Positions 7,936 to 7,972 of a stretch of DNA of 7,972 nt are shown in pieces. The DNA lies in the NCBI GenBank assembly GCA_913043155.1, contig CAJWLY010000064.1, positions 1-7,972 of the forward strand. The letters are read 5' to 3'. Source of the stretch: an uncultured Nitrospinaceae bacterium. GTDB taxonomy: Bacteria > Nitrospinota > Nitrospinia > Nitrospinales > VA-1. The number at the start of each line of letters is the position of its first letter. Position 1 is the stretch's first letter. Both the position numbers and the translations under genes were made by a program. Under the pieces are notes generated by a model that searched no databases, was not told where the DNA came from, and saw nothing but the letters and a program-made list of their open reading frames with translations.

Positions 7936-7972
7936 AGTCGGTTCAATGAATCCTCGGGAATGGACACCTTAG

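Overview
The window holds seven protein-coding genes of ordinary bacterial chromosomal type. No rRNA, tRNA, CRISPR array, insertion sequence or prophage gene was seen. Base composition looks even, at about half GC by eye. The organism is Gram-negative, because an MlaA outer-membrane lipid-asymmetry protein is encoded. Short class I IlvC, short-type Psd and PssA encoded together recall Nitrospinota, Nitrospirota or Desulfobacterota. That placement is a low-confidence inference from memory of gene order; no search was possible.

Left block (1-3255, plus strand): the 3' three quarters of ilvC (branched-chain amino acid synthesis), then psd and pssA packed 16 nt apart (phosphatidylethanolamine synthesis: PssA makes phosphatidylserine, Psd decarboxylates it), then accD (carboxyltransferase beta subunit of acetyl-CoA carboxylase). 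The last three serve membrane lipid synthesis. A perfect 20-bp inverted repeat at 3231-3275 closes the block. Its 5-nt loop contains the accD stop codon, and U-rich tracts on both sides make it a probable two-way terminator between converging genes.

Right block (3299-7835, minus strand, read right to left): mlaA, then a DUF255/YyaL-type thioredoxin-fold protein with a TTG start, then a chlorite-dismutase-superfamily protein fused to an N-terminal PCP_red domain. The last gene has its own probable sigma70-type promoter at 4304-4331, which also fixes its start at 4264.

The most interesting item is that fusion. A small domain known from the C-terminus of the protochlorophyllide reductase B subunit is joined through a charged linker to a haem-binding Cld/ChdC-type domain. 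The proximal His, and the Tyr and Lys typical of coproheme decarboxylases, appear conserved, while the distal Arg of true chlorite dismutases appears to be Leu. A tetrapyrrole role, such as coproheme decarboxylation, is therefore likelier than chlorite detoxification. A second oddity is an MlaA with a signal peptide but no cysteine anywhere, so it cannot be a classical lipoprotein.
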